From Varroa destructor (Eukaryota; Arthropoda; Arachnida; Mesostigmata; Varroidae): DNA of 64,000 nt. How positions within the stretch are numbered: position 1 is the first letter of the stretch; each line of letters starts with the position of its first letter. The stretch is from positions 27,853,565 through 27,917,564 of the forward strand of contig NW_019211454.1 in the NCBI RefSeq assembly GCF_002443255.2, written 5' to 3'. Below, in pieces: positions 63,824-64,000 of the stretch. Below the pieces are notes generated by a model. That model was not told the origin of the DNA, did not search any database, and worked only from the letters and a program-made list of their open reading frames with translations. The translations under genes were made by a program, and so were the position numbers.

Positions 63824-64000
63824 CGAAAATAGACGTAGTAAAATAAACAGTAAATGATAAGCAATAATATTAGTAGATAAAAGTTTTTGTTTGCTCAAGC
63901 AGGCACCCAGATTTTTAGAGGTATCTACTCGTTGTCGGATTGTGCTCCTTTCAACCCAGTACAGATATCTAACGCTAAATTATCACTGACAATCTCTTTA
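62870..64000. repeat. Right copy of the spacer plus duplicated block
   Basis: 62870-63034 equals the spacer at 56603-56767, and 63034-64000 equals 57488-58452. Sequence left of 62,870 (ending GGTCCTGCT) is unrelated to anything on the left side, so the breakpoint is sharp. The copy continues past the window end. Confidence 0.9.

Noticed and set aside
1..64000. CRISPR arrays, bacterial operons, rRNA genes, full-length tRNA genes.
   Set aside because: None seen; the gene structure is that of an animal nuclear genome.

Overview
This window is animal nuclear DNA. Every recognisable gene is cut into short exons with GT-AG introns, the DNA is AT-rich with abundant microsatellites, and it holds decayed Tc1/mariner-type transposons. 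An arthropod is the best guess from the gene repertoire and transposon types; a mite or other chelicerate is possible, but the sequence does not prove it. All gene models were built by eye from splice signals, reading-phase continuity and remembered family motifs; no search was run.

Layout. At 1-11,450 (+) lies Prp3/PRPF3, a core U4/U6 snRNP splicing factor whose 5' end is cut by the window edge. At 12,370-14,483 (-), convergent with it, is a five-exon RPP25/RPP25L-type Alba-domain subunit of RNase P/MRP; its first possible stop codon sits inside a strong splice donor, which predicts two C-termini. From 14.5 to 24 kb there is little: a few exon-like pieces at 18.5-21.8 kb may belong to an unrecognised gene. 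At 24,907-42,080 (+) is a 14-exon KLHL2/KLHL3-type BTB-BACK-Kelch protein (CUL3 ubiquitin-ligase adaptor) of about 715 residues. It has a poly-Thr N-terminal extension and a Ser/Gly-rich insert of about 40 residues in one propeller blade. One of its introns carries a dead mariner with terminal inverted repeats (30,608-31,693) and a perfect 28-bp palindrome. At 45,993-55,070 (-) is an M14A metallocarboxypeptidase with all catalytic residues intact and the signal-peptide exon not found. A second dead DDE transposon (48.25-49.0 kb, +) lies antisense in one of its introns.

The last 8 kb (55.9-64 kb) is gene-poor and repetitive. It holds a 695-bp block duplicated with an 860-bp period, a 25-N assembly gap, and a near-identical duplication with a 5,548-bp offset that runs off the window. 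The gap sits exactly where a copy of a 165-bp spacer would be expected, so this part may be a real nested duplication or a misassembly.

The genes are not functionally linked beyond the neighbourhood of two RNA-processing factors (Prp3 and the RNase P/MRP subunit). I found no wholly new biological system. The most interesting leads are the stop-in-donor structure of the RPP25-like gene, the decorated Kelch propeller, the nested transposon relics and the duplicated right end.
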